Source: CAVTWY01 sp963738575 (lineage in GTDB: Bacteria; Pseudomonadota; Gammaproteobacteria; Burkholderiales; Burkholderiaceae_C). From it: a DNA stretch of 64,000 bases. A program made the translations under genes and the position numbers. The DNA lies in assembly GCA_963738575.1 (NCBI GenBank), contig CAVTWY010000004.1, forward strand, positions 806,001-870,000, given 5' to 3'. The notes under the pieces were generated by a model. That model saw nothing but the letters and a program-made list of their open reading frames with translations, was not told the origin of the DNA and ran no database searches. This document shows, in pieces, positions 14,409 to 23,442 of the stretch (positions are counted from its first letter, which is position 1; each line of letters begins with the position of its first letter).

Positions 14409-16511
14409 ATGGCCCGCAAGACCCCCATCGAGCGCTACCGCAACATCGGTATCTCTGCGCACATCGATGCTGGTAAAACCACCACCACCGAGCGCATCTT
14501 GTTCTACACCGGTGTGAACCACAAAATCGGTGAAGTGCACGATGGCGCCGCCACGATGGACTGGATGGAGCAAGAGCAAGAGCGTGGCATCACGATCACG
14601 TCGGCTGCGACCACCTGCTTCTGGAAGGGCATGGACTTGGCTTCGCCCGAGCATCGCATCAACATCATTGACACGCCTGGCCACGTCGACTTCACCATCG
14701 AGGTGGAGCGCTCGATGCGCGTGCTCGACGGCGCCTGCATGGTGTATTGCGCCGTGGGCGGCGTGCAGCCGCAATCCGAGACCGTTTGGCGCCAGGCCAA
14801 CAAGTACAAAGTGCCCCGCTTGGCCTTTGTCAACAAGATGGACCGCACCGGTGCCAACTTCTACAAGGTCTACGACCAGATGAAGTCGCGCCTCAAGGCC
14901 AACCCCGTGCCCATCGTGGTGCCCATCGGTGCCGAAGACACCTTCACCGGCGTGATCGACCTCATCAAGATGAAGGCCATCATCTGGGACGAGGCTTCGC
15001 AGGGCATGAAGTTTGAATACCAAGAGATCCCTGCCAACCTGCTGGTCGACGCCAAGAAGTGGCGCGAGAACATGGTCGAGGCCGCCGCCGAAGCCAGCGA
15101 AGAACTGATGAACAAGTACCTCGAGTCGGGCGACCTGACCGAGGAAGAGATCAAGCACGGCATTCGCACGCGCACCATCGGCGCCGAGATTCAACCCATG
15201 TTCTGCGGCAGTGCCTTCAAGAACAAGGGCGTGCAGCGCATGCTCGACGGCGTGATCGACTTCATGCCGTCGCCAGCTGACATCCCACCCGTGCCTGGCA
15301 CCGACGACGACGACAAGCCGGTGGTGCGTGAGCGCACCGACGAGGCCAAGTTTGCGGCGCTCGCGTTCAAGCTGATGACCGACCCGTACGTGGGCCAGCT
15401 CACGTTTGTGCGCGTGTACTCGGGTGTGCTCAAGAGCGGCGACTCGGTCTACAACCCGATCCGTGGCAAGAAAGAGCGCATCGGCCGCATCTTGCAGATG
15501 CACGCCAACCAGCGCGAAGAGATCAAAGAAATTTTGGCCGGCGACATCGCCGCCTGCGTGGGCCTGAAAGACGTGACCACGGGCGAAACCCTGTGCGACC
15601 CGGATTCGATCATCACGCTCGAAAAAATGATCTTCCCCGAGCCCGTGATTTCACAGGCCGTGGAGCCCAAGACCAAAGCCGACCAAGAAAAAATGGGCGT
15701 TGCTTTGGGCCGCTTGGCGCAAGAAGACCCGTCGTTCCGTGTGCGCTCCGACGAAGAGTCAGGCCAGACCATCATCTCGGGCATGGGCGAGCTGCACCTC
15801 GAGATCATCGTCGACCGCATGAAGCGCGAGTTTGGCGTGGAAGCCAACGTGGGCAAGCCCCAAGTTGCTTACCGCGAGACCATTCGCAAGTCGGTGTCGG
15901 ACGTCGAAGGCAAGTTTGTGCGCCAGTCGGGCGGCAAGGGCCAGTACGGGCACGTGGTGCTGACGGTCGAGCCGCAAGAGCCGGGCAAGGGCTTTGAGTT
16001 TGTCGACGCCATCAAAGGCGGCGTGGTGCCACGCGAGTTCATCCCTGCCGTGCGCAAGGGTGTGGAAGATTCGCTGCCCGCAGGGGTGTTGGCCGGCTTC
16101 CCGGTGGTGGACGTCAAGGTCACGCTCACCTTCGGTTCGTACCACGAGGTGGACTCGAACGAAAACGCCTTCAAGATGGCCGCTTCGTTTGGCTTCAAAG
16201 ACGGCTGCCGCAAGGCCAGCCCCGTGATCTTGGAGCCGATGATGGCCGTTGAGGTCGAGACGCCCGAAGACTACGCCGGCAACGTGATGGGCGATTTGTC
16301 GTCACGCCGCGGCATGGTGCAAGGCATGGACGACATCCCCGGTGGTGGCAAGGTCATCAAGGCCGAGGTGCCGCTGTCTGAGATGTTTGGCTACTCGACC
16401 ACGTTGCGTTCGATGTCGCAAGGCCGCGCCACGTACACGATGGAGTTCAAGCATTACAGCGAAGCACCCAAGAACGTGGCCGACGCAATCATCACCTCGC
16501 GCGCAAAGTAA
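14409..16511 (+). CDS. fusA: Elongation factor G
   Basis: 700 residues, complete. The GTPase domain carries AHIDAGKTTTTER (P loop), DTPGHVDFT and NKMDRTGAN; domains III-V follow (GELHLEIIVDRMKREFG, and the domain IV/V stretch ending YSEAPKNVADAIITSRAK). It drives translocation of tRNA and mRNA through the ribosome by GTP hydrolysis and acts with RRF in ribosome recycling. Normal str-operon position between rpsG and tuf, 135 bases after rpsG. Confidence 0.99.
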   Translation: MARKTPIERYRNIGISAHIDAGKTTTTERILFYTGVNHKIGEVHDGAATMDWMEQEQERGITITSAATTCFWKGMDLASPEHRINIIDTPGHVDFTIEVERSMRVLDGACMVYCAVGGVQPQSETVWRQANKYKVPRLAFVNKMDRTGANFYKVYDQMKSRLKANPVPIVVPIGAEDTFTGVIDLIKMKAIIWDEASQGMKFEYQEIPANLLVDAKKWRENMVEAAAEASEELMNKYLESGDLTEEEIKHGIRTRTIGAEIQPMFCGSAFKNKGVQRMLDGVIDFMPSPADIPPVPGTDDDDKPVVRERTDEAKFAALAFKLMTDPYVGQLTFVRVYSGVLKSGDSVYNPIRGKKERIGRILQMHANQREEIKEILAGDIAACVGLKDVTTGETLCDPDSIITLEKMIFPEPVISQAVEPKTKADQEKMGVALGRLAQEDPSFRVRSDEESGQTIISGMGELHLEIIVDRMKREFGVEANVGKPQVAYRETIRKSVSDVEGKFVRQSGGKGQYGHVVLTVEPQEPGKGFEFVDAIKGGVVPREFIPAVRKGVEDSLPAGVLAGFPVVDVKVTLTFGSYHEVDSNENAFKMAASFGFKDGCRKASPVILEPMMAVEVETPEDYAGNVMGDLSSRRGMVQGMDDIPGGGKVIKAEVPLSEMFGYSTTLRSMSQGRATYTMEFKHYSEAPKNVADAIITSRAK

Positions 16512-16623
16512 TTTTTAAGTTGGTCTTTGGCGCCGCGTTTGCGGTGGGTCAGCTGCCCGTGGCAGGCCCGTGCTGGAAACCTTAAACACATACGGGCACA
16601 GCTCTTTTTCGGAGAATTGAATC

Positions 16624-17814
16624 ATGGCAAAAGGCAAATTTGAACGTACCAAGCCGCACGTGAACGTGGGGACGATTGGGCACGTGGATCACGGCAAGAC
16701 GACGCTGACGGCGGCGATCACGTCGGTGCTGGCGGCGAAGTTTGGTGGTGAGGCGAAGGCCTACGACCAGATTGACGCAGCGCCCGAAGAGAAGGCGCGC
16801 GGCATCACGATCAACACCGCACACGTCGAGTACGAGACGGCCAACCGTCACTACGCGCACGTGGATTGCCCCGGCCACGCCGACTACGTGAAGAACATGA
16901 TCACGGGTGCTGCGCAGATGGACGGCGCCATTCTGGTGTGTTCGGCCGCTGACGGCCCGATGCCGCAGACGCGCGAGCACATTTTGTTGGCCCGCCAAGT
17001 GGGCGTGCCTTACATCATCGTGTTTTTGAACAAATGCGACATGGTGGACGACGCCGAGCTGCTGGAGCTGGTGGAGATGGAAGTGCGCGAGCTGCTGGAC
17101 AAGTACGACTTCCCCGGCGACAAGACCCCCATCATCCACGGCAGCGCCAAGCTGGCGATGGAGGGTGACAAGGGCGAGCTGGGTGAGCAAGCCATCATGA
17201 AGCTGGCCGACGCACTCGACAGCTACATCCCGACGCCCGAGCGTGCCATTGACGGTGCGTTCTTGATGCCCGTTGAGGACGTGTTCTCGATCTCGGGCCG
17301 TGGCACGGTGGTGACGGGTCGCGTGGAGCGCGGCATTGTCAAGGTGGGTGAAGAGATTGAGATTGTGGGCATTGCCGCCACACAGAAGACGATCTGCACG
17401 GGCGTGGAGATGTTCCGCAAGTTGCTGGACCAGGGTCAAGCGGGTGACAACGTGGGCATTTTGCTGCGCGGCACCAAGCGCGAGGATGTGCAGCGCGGTC
17501 AGGTGCTGTGCAAGCCCGGCAGCGTGAAGCCGCACACGCACTTCACGGCCGAGATCTACGTGCTGAGCAAAGAGGAGGGTGGCCGTCACACGCCGTTCTT
17601 CAACAACTACCGGCCGCAGTTTTACTTCCGCACGACGGACGTGACGGGCGCGGTGGAGCTGCCCAAGGACAAAGAGATGGTGATGCCGGGTGACAACGTG
17701 AGCATCACGGTGAAGCTGATCAACCCGATTGCGATGGAAGAGGGCTTGCGCTTTGCCATCCGCGAGGGCGGCCGCACCGTGGGCGCTGGCGTCGTGGCCA
17801 AAATCATCGAATAA
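16624..17814 (+). CDS. tuf: Elongation factor Tu
   Basis: 396 residues, complete. GHVDHGKTTLTAAIT, DCPGHADYVKNMITG and NKCDMVDD mark the GTPase domain; domains 2 and 3 follow through VVAKIIE. It delivers aminoacyl-tRNA to the ribosomal A site. Strong ribosome binding site (CGGAGAATTGAATC) before the ATG. Many betaproteobacteria have a second tuf copy elsewhere; none is in this window. Confidence 0.99.
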   Translation: MAKGKFERTKPHVNVGTIGHVDHGKTTLTAAITSVLAAKFGGEAKAYDQIDAAPEEKARGITINTAHVEYETANRHYAHVDCPGHADYVKNMITGAAQMDGAILVCSAADGPMPQTREHILLARQVGVPYIIVFLNKCDMVDDAELLELVEMEVRELLDKYDFPGDKTPIIHGSAKLAMEGDKGELGEQAIMKLADALDSYIPTPERAIDGAFLMPVEDVFSISGRGTVVTGRVERGIVKVGEEIEIVGIAATQKTICTGVEMFRKLLDQGQAGDNVGILLRGTKREDVQRGQVLCKPGSVKPHTHFTAEIYVLSKEEGGRHTPFFNNYRPQFYFRTTDVTGAVELPKDKEMVMPGDNVSITVKLINPIAMEEGLRFAIREGGRTVGAGVVAKIIE

Positions 17815-17827
17815 GGCTGAAACGACC

Positions 17828-18139
17828 ATGCAAAAGCAAAAGATTCGCATCCGCCTCAAGGCGTTTGACTACAAACTCATCGACCAGTCGGCCCTTGAGA
17901 TTGTGGACACCGCCAAGCGCACGGGCGCCATCGTCAAGGGCCCCGTGCCCTTGCCGACGCGCATGCAGCGTTTTGACATCCTGCGCTCGCCTCACGTCAA
18001 CAAGACGAGCCGCGACCAGTTCGAAATTCGCACGCACCAGCGTTTGATGGACATCGTGGACCCGACCGACAAAACCGTTGACGCGCTGATGAAGCTGGAT
18101 TTGCCAGCCGGTGTGGACGTAGAGATCAAGCTGCAGTAA
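17828..18139 (+). CDS. rpsJ: Small ribosomal subunit protein uS10
   Basis: 103 residues (MQKQKIRIRLKAFDYKLID to GVDVEIKLQ). A 30S head protein that also serves as NusE in transcription antitermination. It starts 13 bases after tuf, so it is probably read from the str promoter, and is separated from rplC by a 184-base region with its own promoter-like sequence. Confidence 0.98.
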   Translation: MQKQKIRIRLKAFDYKLIDQSALEIVDTAKRTGAIVKGPVPLPTRMQRFDILRSPHVNKTSRDQFEIRTHQRLMDIVDPTDKTVDALMKLDLPAGVDVEIKLQ

Positions 18140-18163
18140 CCAGCAGCCGTTAGACATGGCGAC

Positions 18164-18203
18164 CTAGCAGGGATTGCAGACTTTCTGCGGCTCCTGCTAG
18201 AAT
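18164..18203 (+). promoter_or_regulatory. Predicted promoter upstream of rplC with an inverted repeat over it
   Basis: TTGCAG (18174-18179) and TAGAAT (18198-18203) with an 18-base spacer. The element is embraced by an 8-base inverted repeat, CTAGCAGG (18164-18171) and CCTGCTAG (18193-18200), the right arm overlapping the -10 box. This could be an operator or an RNA hairpin of the S10 leader. Confidence 0.45.
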
Positions 18204-18323
18204 CGCGGGCTTGCTGGGTCACACCAAGCAAAACAAGCAAGGTCTTCACGACTTGCACCGTCAGTCCGGCCAATCGATGTCGGGCGTCGTTAACCAGCCT
18301 TCCCAAGAGGGCGGAGTACAAAC

Positions 18324-19031
18324 ATGAGTCTAAGCAACCGCATTGGTTTGCTGGGCCGCAAGGTGGGCATGATGCGCATCTTCACAGACGATGGCGCTGC
18401 CATCCCTGTGACGGTGCTGGACGTGTCCAACAACCGCGTTGCCCAAGTCAAGACCGACACAACCGACGGCTATTGCGCCGTTCAGGTGGCCTTTGGTAAG
18501 CGTCGCGCCACGCGCGTCACCAAAGCCGAAGCCGGTCACTTTGCCAAAGCCGGCGTTGAAGCTGGCCAAGTGCTTAAAGAATTCCGCGTGCCCGCCGACG
18601 TGGCTGGCCAGTACCAGGCAGGCGCCGTGGTGCCGGTCACCATCTTCGCCGCAGGCCAGCGCGTGGACGTGCAGGGCACGTCCATCGGCAAGGGTTTTGC
18701 CGGCACCATCAAACGTCACAACTTCAAATCGCAGCGCGCGTCGCACGGTAACAGCCGTTCGCACAACGTGCCTGGTTCGATTTCGATGGCGCAAGATCCG
18801 GGCCGCGTGTTCCCTGGCAAGAAGATGACGGGCCACATGGGCGACGACACCGTCACCACCCAAAACCTCGACATCGTTCGCATCGACGAAGCGCGCTCCT
18901 TGCTGCTGGTTCGTGGTGCTGTGCCTGGCTCCAAAAACGGCCATGTCGTGGTTCGCCACGCGGTGCGCGCGCCCAGCAAGGGCGAGGTTGCGGCCACGGC
19001 TGCAGCGGCTGCCAAGAAAGGAGCTGCGTGA
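18324..19031 (+). CDS. rplC: Large ribosomal subunit protein uL3
   Basis: 235 residues (start MSLSNRIGLLGRKVGMMRIF). A 50S assembly initiator that reaches to the peptidyl-transferase centre; the GHMGDDTVTTQNLDIV region and the basic central loop with KRHNFKSQRASHGNSRSHNVPG are intact. The C-terminus has a short Ala/Lys-rich extension. Its stop overlaps the rplD start by one base. Confidence 0.98.
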   Translation: MSLSNRIGLLGRKVGMMRIFTDDGAAIPVTVLDVSNNRVAQVKTDTTDGYCAVQVAFGKRRATRVTKAEAGHFAKAGVEAGQVLKEFRVPADVAGQYQAGAVVPVTIFAAGQRVDVQGTSIGKGFAGTIKRHNFKSQRASHGNSRSHNVPGSISMAQDPGRVFPGKKMTGHMGDDTVTTQNLDIVRIDEARSLLLVRGAVPGSKNGHVVVRHAVRAPSKGEVAATAAAAAKKGAA

Positions 19032-19651
19032 TGCAACTCGAAGTCTTGAACGAACAAGGCAAGGCCAACGGCAGTTTCGACGTGCCCGACACCGTGTTTG
19101 CTCGCGAATACAACGAAGCGCTGGTGCACCAAATTGTGGTGGCTTACCAGGCCAACGCACGCCAAGGCACGCGCAAGCAGTTGACGCGCGCCGAAGTGCA
19201 CCACTCCACCAAAAAGCCGTTTCGCCAAAAGGGCACCGGCAACGCCCGTGCGGGTATGACGTCGTCGCCCCTGTGGCGTGGCGGTGGTCGGATTTTCCCC
19301 AATTCGCCCGACGAAAACTTCTCGCACAAGATCAACAAAAAGATGTATCGCGCCGGCATGGCCGCCATCTTGTCCAAGCTGGCCCGTGACGGCCGCCTGG
19401 CCATCGTTGACTCGTTCAGCGTGGACGCGCCCAAGACCAAACTCTTGGCGCAAAAGTTCAAATCGATGGGTCTCGACTCGGTGCTCGTCATTGCCGACAA
19501 CGTGGACGACAACCTGCTGCTGGCGTCGCGCAACCTGGCCAACGTCTTCGTGACCGAGCCTCGTTACGCCGATCCGCTGTCGCTCGTGTTCTACAAAAAG
19601 GTGCTGGTCACCAAAGGCGCAGTCGAGCAGCTCAAGGAGATGTACGCATGA
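19031..19651 (+). CDS. rplD: Large ribosomal subunit protein uL4
   Basis: 206 residues from ATG 19031 (MQLEVLNEQGKA). It lines the nascent-peptide exit tunnel with uL22; the tunnel loop is present (KPFRQKGTGNARAGM, then SPLWRGGGRIFPNSP). L4 controls the S10 operon in enterobacteria. Overlaps rplC by one base and rplW by four. Confidence 0.98.
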   Translation: MQLEVLNEQGKANGSFDVPDTVFAREYNEALVHQIVVAYQANARQGTRKQLTRAEVHHSTKKPFRQKGTGNARAGMTSSPLWRGGGRIFPNSPDENFSHKINKKMYRAGMAAILSKLARDGRLAIVDSFSVDAPKTKLLAQKFKSMGLDSVLVIADNVDDNLLLASRNLANVFVTEPRYADPLSLVFYKKVLVTKGAVEQLKEMYA

Positions 19652-19968
19652 GCGCTACCCCTACCAAGTTCAACGAAGGCCGCCTGGCCCAAGTGCTGGT
19701 CGCCCCGATCATTTCCGAGAAAGCCACGATGGTTGCCGAGAAGCGCAACCAAGTGCTCTTCAAGGTGCTGCGCGACGCCACCAAGCCCGAGATCAAGGCT
19801 GCGGTAGAGATGATGTTCAAGGTCAATGTCACGTCGGTTCAAACCGTGAACCAAAAGGGCAAGACCAAGCGCTTTGGCCGCACCATTGGCCGTCGCGACC
19901 ACATCAAGAAAGCCTACGTCTCGCTGCAAGCTGGGCAAGAGCTCAACTTCTCTGGGGAGTCAGCATAA
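19648..19968 (+). CDS. rplW: Large ribosomal subunit protein uL23
   Basis: 106 residues (MSATPTKFNEGRLAQVLVAP to NFSGESA). It sits at the tunnel exit and is the docking site for trigger factor and SRP; the EKATMVAEKRNQVLFKV segment is conserved. ATGA overlap with rplD and immediate junction with rplB show tight coupling. Confidence 0.98.
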   Translation: MSATPTKFNEGRLAQVLVAPIISEKATMVAEKRNQVLFKVLRDATKPEIKAAVEMMFKVNVTSVQTVNQKGKTKRFGRTIGRRDHIKKAYVSLQAGQELNFSGESA

Positions 19969-20793
19969 ATGGCGATCGTTAAAGTCAAACCCACCTCGCC
20001 CGGCCGCCGTGGCGTGGTCAAGGTGGTGCACAAGCACCTGCACAAGGGCAAGCCCGAGGCTTCGTTGCTCGAGCCGCAAATTCAAAATGCGGGCCGCAAC
20101 AACAACGGTCACATCACGATGCGCCACAAGGGTGGTGGTCACAAGCACCACTACCGCATCGTTGATTTCCGTCGCAACAAAGACGCGATTCCGGCCAAAG
20201 TCGAAACGATCGAGTACGACCCCAACCGCACCGCCCACATTGCGTTGCTGTGCTACGCCGACGGCGAGCGTCGCTACATCATTGCGCCGCGTGGTCTCGA
20301 AGTGGGTTCCACCGTCTTGTCGGGCGCTGAGGCACCCATCAAGGCCGGCAACACGCTGCCGATCCGCAACATCCCCGTGGGCTCCACCATTCATTGCGTC
20401 GAGATGATGCCTGGCAAGGGCGCACAGATTGCGCGCTCAGCCGGTGCTGCTGTCACGCTGATGGCGCGTGAAGGCACCTACGCGCAGATTCGTTTGCGCT
20501 CGGGCGAGGTCCGCAAGATCCACATCGACTGCCGCGCCACCATTGGCGAGGTCAGCAACGAAGAGCACAGCCTGCAGCACTACGGCAAAGCCGGCGCCAA
20601 ACGTTGGCGCGGCATTCGCCCGACGGTTCGTGGCGTGGCCATGAACCCGGTGGATCACCCGCACGGCGGCGGCGAAGGCCGCACCGGCGAGGGTCGTGCA
20701 CCTGTGTCGCCGTGGAACACGCTCACCAAGGGCTACCGCACCCGCAGCAACAAACGCACGCAAACGTTCATCGTTTCGCGTCGTAAAAAGTAA
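19969..20793 (+). CDS. rplB: Large ribosomal subunit protein uL2
   Basis: 274 residues, complete (MAIVKVKPTSPGRRGVVKVV to FIVSRRKK). Needed for subunit joining and peptidyl-transferase activity; the conserved MNPVDHPHGGGEGRTGEGR loop with its functional His is intact. It directly follows rplW and is separated from rpsS by a REP-like palindrome instead of the usual short gap. Confidence 0.98.
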   Translation: MAIVKVKPTSPGRRGVVKVVHKHLHKGKPEASLLEPQIQNAGRNNNGHITMRHKGGGHKHHYRIVDFRRNKDAIPAKVETIEYDPNRTAHIALLCYADGERRYIIAPRGLEVGSTVLSGAEAPIKAGNTLPIRNIPVGSTIHCVEMMPGKGAQIARSAGAAVTLMAREGTYAQIRLRSGEVRKIHIDCRATIGEVSNEEHSLQHYGKAGAKRWRGIRPTVRGVAMNPVDHPHGGGEGRTGEGRAPVSPWNTLTKGYRTRSNKRTQTFIVSRRKK

Positions 20794-20808
20794 GAGGACC
20801 TGACATGA

Positions 20809-20876
20809 TGCCCCCACGCTCATTTCATTCGCTGCCCCCCACGGGGGTGTTCTGTGCCCTTCGGGCGGCCGGGCGG
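20809..20876. repeat. REP-like GC-rich palindromic element between rplB and rpsS
   Basis: Begins GCCCCCACGCTCATTTCATT and contains CCCCCCACGGGGG followed by a CCTTCGGGCGGCC hairpin. It shares its layout and much of its sequence with 26404-26478. Repeats of this kind (CCCCCACGCTC...CGCTGCCCCCC...GGCGGCCCGGCGG) are common extragenic elements in Comamonadaceae, from memory. Confidence 0.7.
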
Positions 20877-20884
20877 ACACAGCC

Positions 20885-21163
20885 ATGACACGTTCACTCA
20901 AGAAGGGTCCGTTTGTTGATCACCATTTGATGGCCAAAGTTGAAAAAGCTTCAGCCAACAAAGACAAAAAGCCGATCAAGACCTGGTCGCGCCGCTCAAC
21001 GATCCTGCCCGAGTTCATTGGTTTGACCATCGCGGTGCACAACGGCAAACAGCACGTCCCGCTTTACGTGAGCGACCAAATGGTCGGCCACAAGCTTGGC
21101 GAGTTCGCGCTCACGCGCACGTTCAAGGGTCACCCCGCGGACAAAAAAGTCGTCAAGAAATGA
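20885..21163 (+). CDS. rpsS: Small ribosomal subunit protein uS19
   Basis: 92 residues (MTRSLKKGPFVDHHLMAKVE to DKKVVKK). A 30S head protein next to S13 that contacts the A-site finger. All conserved parts are present, including LPEFIGLTIAVHNGK and GHKLGEFALTRTFKGH. The start lies 9 bases after the palindromic repeat. Confidence 0.98.
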   Translation: MTRSLKKGPFVDHHLMAKVEKASANKDKKPIKTWSRRSTILPEFIGLTIAVHNGKQHVPLYVSDQMVGHKLGEFALTRTFKGHPADKKVVKK

Positions 21164-21222
21164 ACCACCCACTGCACGGCTTTGGCGCCTCTGCGGCCAC
21201 GGCTTGGTTGGAGTAGCAAATT

Positions 21223-21552
21223 ATGGAAACTCAATCGATCGTTCGAGGTGTGCGACTGTCAGCTGACAAGGGTCGGCTGGTGGCTGACCTTGTTCGCGGC
21301 AAAAACGTCGAACACGCTCGCAACATCCTGCGCTTCACGCAGAAGAAGGCGGCTGGCATTGTGCTCAAGGCGCTCGACAGCGCCATTGCCAACGCCGAGC
21401 ACAACGACGGCGCCGACATCGATGCACTGCGCATCAAAACCATTTACGTCGAGCAAGGCACGTCGCTGAAGCGATCGGGCGCACGGGCCAAAGGGCGCGG
21501 CGCACGCATCGTCAAGGGTACGTGTCACATCTACGTGACGGTTGGCAACTGA
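21223..21552 (+). CDS. rplV: Large ribosomal subunit protein uL22
   Basis: 109 residues (METQSIVRGVRLSADKGRLV to YVTVGN). The long beta hairpin that lines the exit tunnel is present (LKRSGARAKGRGARIVKGTCH). Macrolide-resistance changes map to this hairpin in other bacteria; no insertion or deletion is seen. Normal S10-operon position. Confidence 0.98.
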   Translation: METQSIVRGVRLSADKGRLVADLVRGKNVEHARNILRFTQKKAAGIVLKALDSAIANAEHNDGADIDALRIKTIYVEQGTSLKRSGARAKGRGARIVKGTCHIYVTVGN

Positions 21553-21567
21553 GGCCTAAGGAACACC

Positions 21568-22494
21568 ATGGGACAAAAAATCCACCCAATCGGCTTTCGT
21601 TTGCCGGTGACCCGTCAGTGGGCTTCGCGTTGGTTTGCCAACAGCAAAAACTTCGCCACCATGCTCGCCGAAGACCTCGACGTTCGTGAGTACTTGAAGA
21701 AGAAGCTCAAAAACGCCGCCGTCTCCAAAGTTTTGATCGAGCGCCCCGCCAAAAACGCGCGCATCACCATTTACTCGGCACGCCCGGGTGTGGTGATCGG
21801 CAAAAAAGGCGAGGACATCGAGGCGCTCAAGGCCGAACTCAGCCGCCGTTTGGGCGTGCCAGTTGCCGTGAACATCGAAGAAGTTCGCAAGCCCGAGATC
21901 GACGCGCAACTCATTGCCGACTCGATCACGCAGCAGCTCGAAAAACGCATCATGTTCCGTCGCGCCATGAAGCGCTCGATGCAAAACGCCATGCGCTTGG
22001 GTGCCCAGGGCATCAAGATCATGAGCGCTGGCCGCTTGAACGGCATCGAGATTGCTCGCACCGAGTGGTACCGCGAAGGCCGTGTGCCACTGCACACGCT
22101 CAAGGCAGACATCGATTACGGCTTTTCTGAAGCCAAAACAACCTACGGCATCATCGGTGTCAAGGTTTGGGTTTACCGCGGCGACCGTTTGGGCGCTGGC
22201 GAGACGCCCCAAGCTGGCAAGACCGATGGCCCAAGCGGCGAGGACGACCGTCGCCCACGCCGCGGCCCCCGCCCTGGTGGCCCCGGCGGTCCTGGTGGCC
22301 CCGGCGGCTACGGTGGCCCTGGTGGTCCCGGTGGCCCACGCCGCACGCCGCGCGACGCTGCACCCGTGGGTGGTGACAAGCCAGCCGACGCTGGTGGCGC
22401 AGCCGCTCCCAAAGCAACCATCAAGCGCGTGCGCAAAGCGGTTGCTCCTGGCACACCGTCAACCGGACCCGCGTCCGGTGGCAAAGGAGAATAA
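21568..22494 (+). CDS. rpsC: Small ribosomal subunit protein uS3 with Gly/Pro-rich C-terminal extension
   Basis: 308 residues against about 230 in E. coli. The first 215 residues are a normal S3 (KH domain with VVIGKKGEDIEALKAEL; C-terminal domain through AKTTYGIIGVKVWVYRGD), which forms part of the mRNA entry channel. The extra 80 residues are low-complexity: repeated PGGPGG units about 235-255, then Ala/Lys-rich. Similar tails occur in Comamonadaceae S3 proteins. No frame problem is seen. Confidence 0.97.
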   Translation: MGQKIHPIGFRLPVTRQWASRWFANSKNFATMLAEDLDVREYLKKKLKNAAVSKVLIERPAKNARITIYSARPGVVIGKKGEDIEALKAELSRRLGVPVAVNIEEVRKPEIDAQLIADSITQQLEKRIMFRRAMKRSMQNAMRLGAQGIKIMSAGRLNGIEIARTEWYREGRVPLHTLKADIDYGFSEAKTTYGIIGVKVWVYRGDRLGAGETPQAGKTDGPSGEDDRRPRRGPRPGGPGGPGGPGGYGGPGGPGGPRRTPRDAAPVGGDKPADAGGAAAPKATIKRVRKAVAPGTPSTGPASGGKGE

Positions 22495-22499
22495 GACTC

Positions 22500-22916
22500 A
22501 TGCTGCAACCTGCACGACGCAAGTACCGCAAGGAGCAGAAGGGCCGCAACACGGGCCTCGCCACGCGTGGCGCTGCGGTGTCCTTCGGCGAATTTGGGCT
22601 CAAATCCACCGAGCGCGGCCGCCTCACGGCGCGCCAGATCGAGGCGGCGCGTCGCGCCATTTCGCGTCACATCAAGCGCGGTGGTCGCATCTTCATTCGC
22701 GTGTTCCCGGACAAGCCCATCTCCAAAAAGCCAGCCGAAGTCCGCATGGGTAACGGCAAGGGCAACCCCGAGTACTACGTGGCTGAGATCCAGCCCGGCA
22801 AGGTTATTTACGAAATCAATGGTGTGCCCGAGCCTTTGGCGCGCGAAGCCTTCTTGTTGGCCGCTGCCAAGCTGCCGCTCAAGTGCATCTTCGTGGCTCG
22901 CCAAGTGGGCACCTGA
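22500..22916 (+). CDS. rplP: Large ribosomal subunit protein uL16
   Basis: 138 residues (MLQPARRKYRKEQKGRNTGL to FVARQVGT). It binds near the A-site tRNA elbow and organises the 50S central protuberance. Hallmark stretches RGGRIFIRVFPDKPISKKP and KLPLKCIFVAR are intact. It starts 5 bases after rpsC. Confidence 0.98.
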   Translation: MLQPARRKYRKEQKGRNTGLATRGAAVSFGEFGLKSTERGRLTARQIEAARRAISRHIKRGGRIFIRVFPDKPISKKPAEVRMGNGKGNPEYYVAEIQPGKVIYEINGVPEPLAREAFLLAAAKLPLKCIFVARQVGT

Positions 22917-22932
22917 TTGAAAGCTTTTGAAC

Positions 22933-23133
22933 ATGAATGCATCTGAACTCCGTGGCAAAGACGTGGCGGCGCTCGAGAAAGAAATCTCCGAGTTGCTCAA
23001 AGCGCATTTCGGCCTGCGCATGAAGAAGGCGACGCAACAGTTGAGCAACACCTCAACCATTCGTCAGACCCGTCGTGACATCGCCCGTGCCCGCACGATC
23101 TTGGCCCAGAAGAAGAAGGAAGCCGCGAAATGA
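22933..23133 (+). CDS. rpmC: Large ribosomal subunit protein uL29
   Basis: 66 residues, two-helix hairpin (MNASELRGKDVAALEKEISE to KKKEAAK) located near the tunnel exit beside L23. An in-frame TTG lies two codons upstream; the ATG is preferred. Its stop codon should overlap the rpsQ start as ATGA; an extra A just after breaks the start of rpsQ. Confidence 0.95.
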   Translation: MNASELRGKDVAALEKEISELLKAHFGLRMKKATQQLSNTSTIRQTRRDIARARTILAQKKKEAAK

Positions 23134-23427
23134 ACGACCACCGCTACCGCCACCGCAGCCGCACCGGCCAAAGTCAAGGTTGTTCGCACCCTCGTGGGCC
23201 GTGTCGTCAGCGACAAGCGCACCAAGACCATCACCGTGATGGTCGAGCGCCGCGTCAAGCACGAGCTCTACGGCAAAATCGTCATGCGCTCGGCCAAGTA
23301 CCACGCCCACGACGAAACGGGCGAGTACAAAATGGGCGACATGGTTGAAATCACCGAAAGCCGACCGCTGTCCAAAACCAAAAATTGGGTGGCAACACGC
23401 TTGGTTGAAAAGGCCAAGTCGGTCTAA
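23130..23427 (+). CDS. rpsQ: Small ribosomal subunit protein uS17, start disrupted by an apparent 1-base insertion
   Basis: The body (GRVVSDKRTKTITVMVERRV to LVEKAKSV) is a normal S17, a 30S assembly protein. The N-terminal residues TTTATATAAPAKVKVVRTL are encoded directly downstream of the rpmC stop in the right frame but without a start codon. Removing one A from ATGAACG (23130-23136) would give ATGACG, an ATG overlapping the rpmC stop and running in frame into S17. As written, only a GTG at 23194 could start, which would lose the first beta strand. An assembly insertion is more likely than a truly altered gene. Confidence 0.9.
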
Positions 23428-23442
23428 ATCAAGGAGAAACCC

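Noticed and set aside
13491..15503. A 670-codon open frame on the minus strand opposite rpsL, rpsG and fusA
   Set aside because: Its translation is His/Val/Arg-rich low-complexity sequence caused by the codon bias of the real genes on the plus strand; no domain is recognisable.
16582..17859. A 425-codon minus-strand frame opposite tuf
   Set aside because: Shadow of a highly biased gene; His-rich, without a domain or ribosome binding site.
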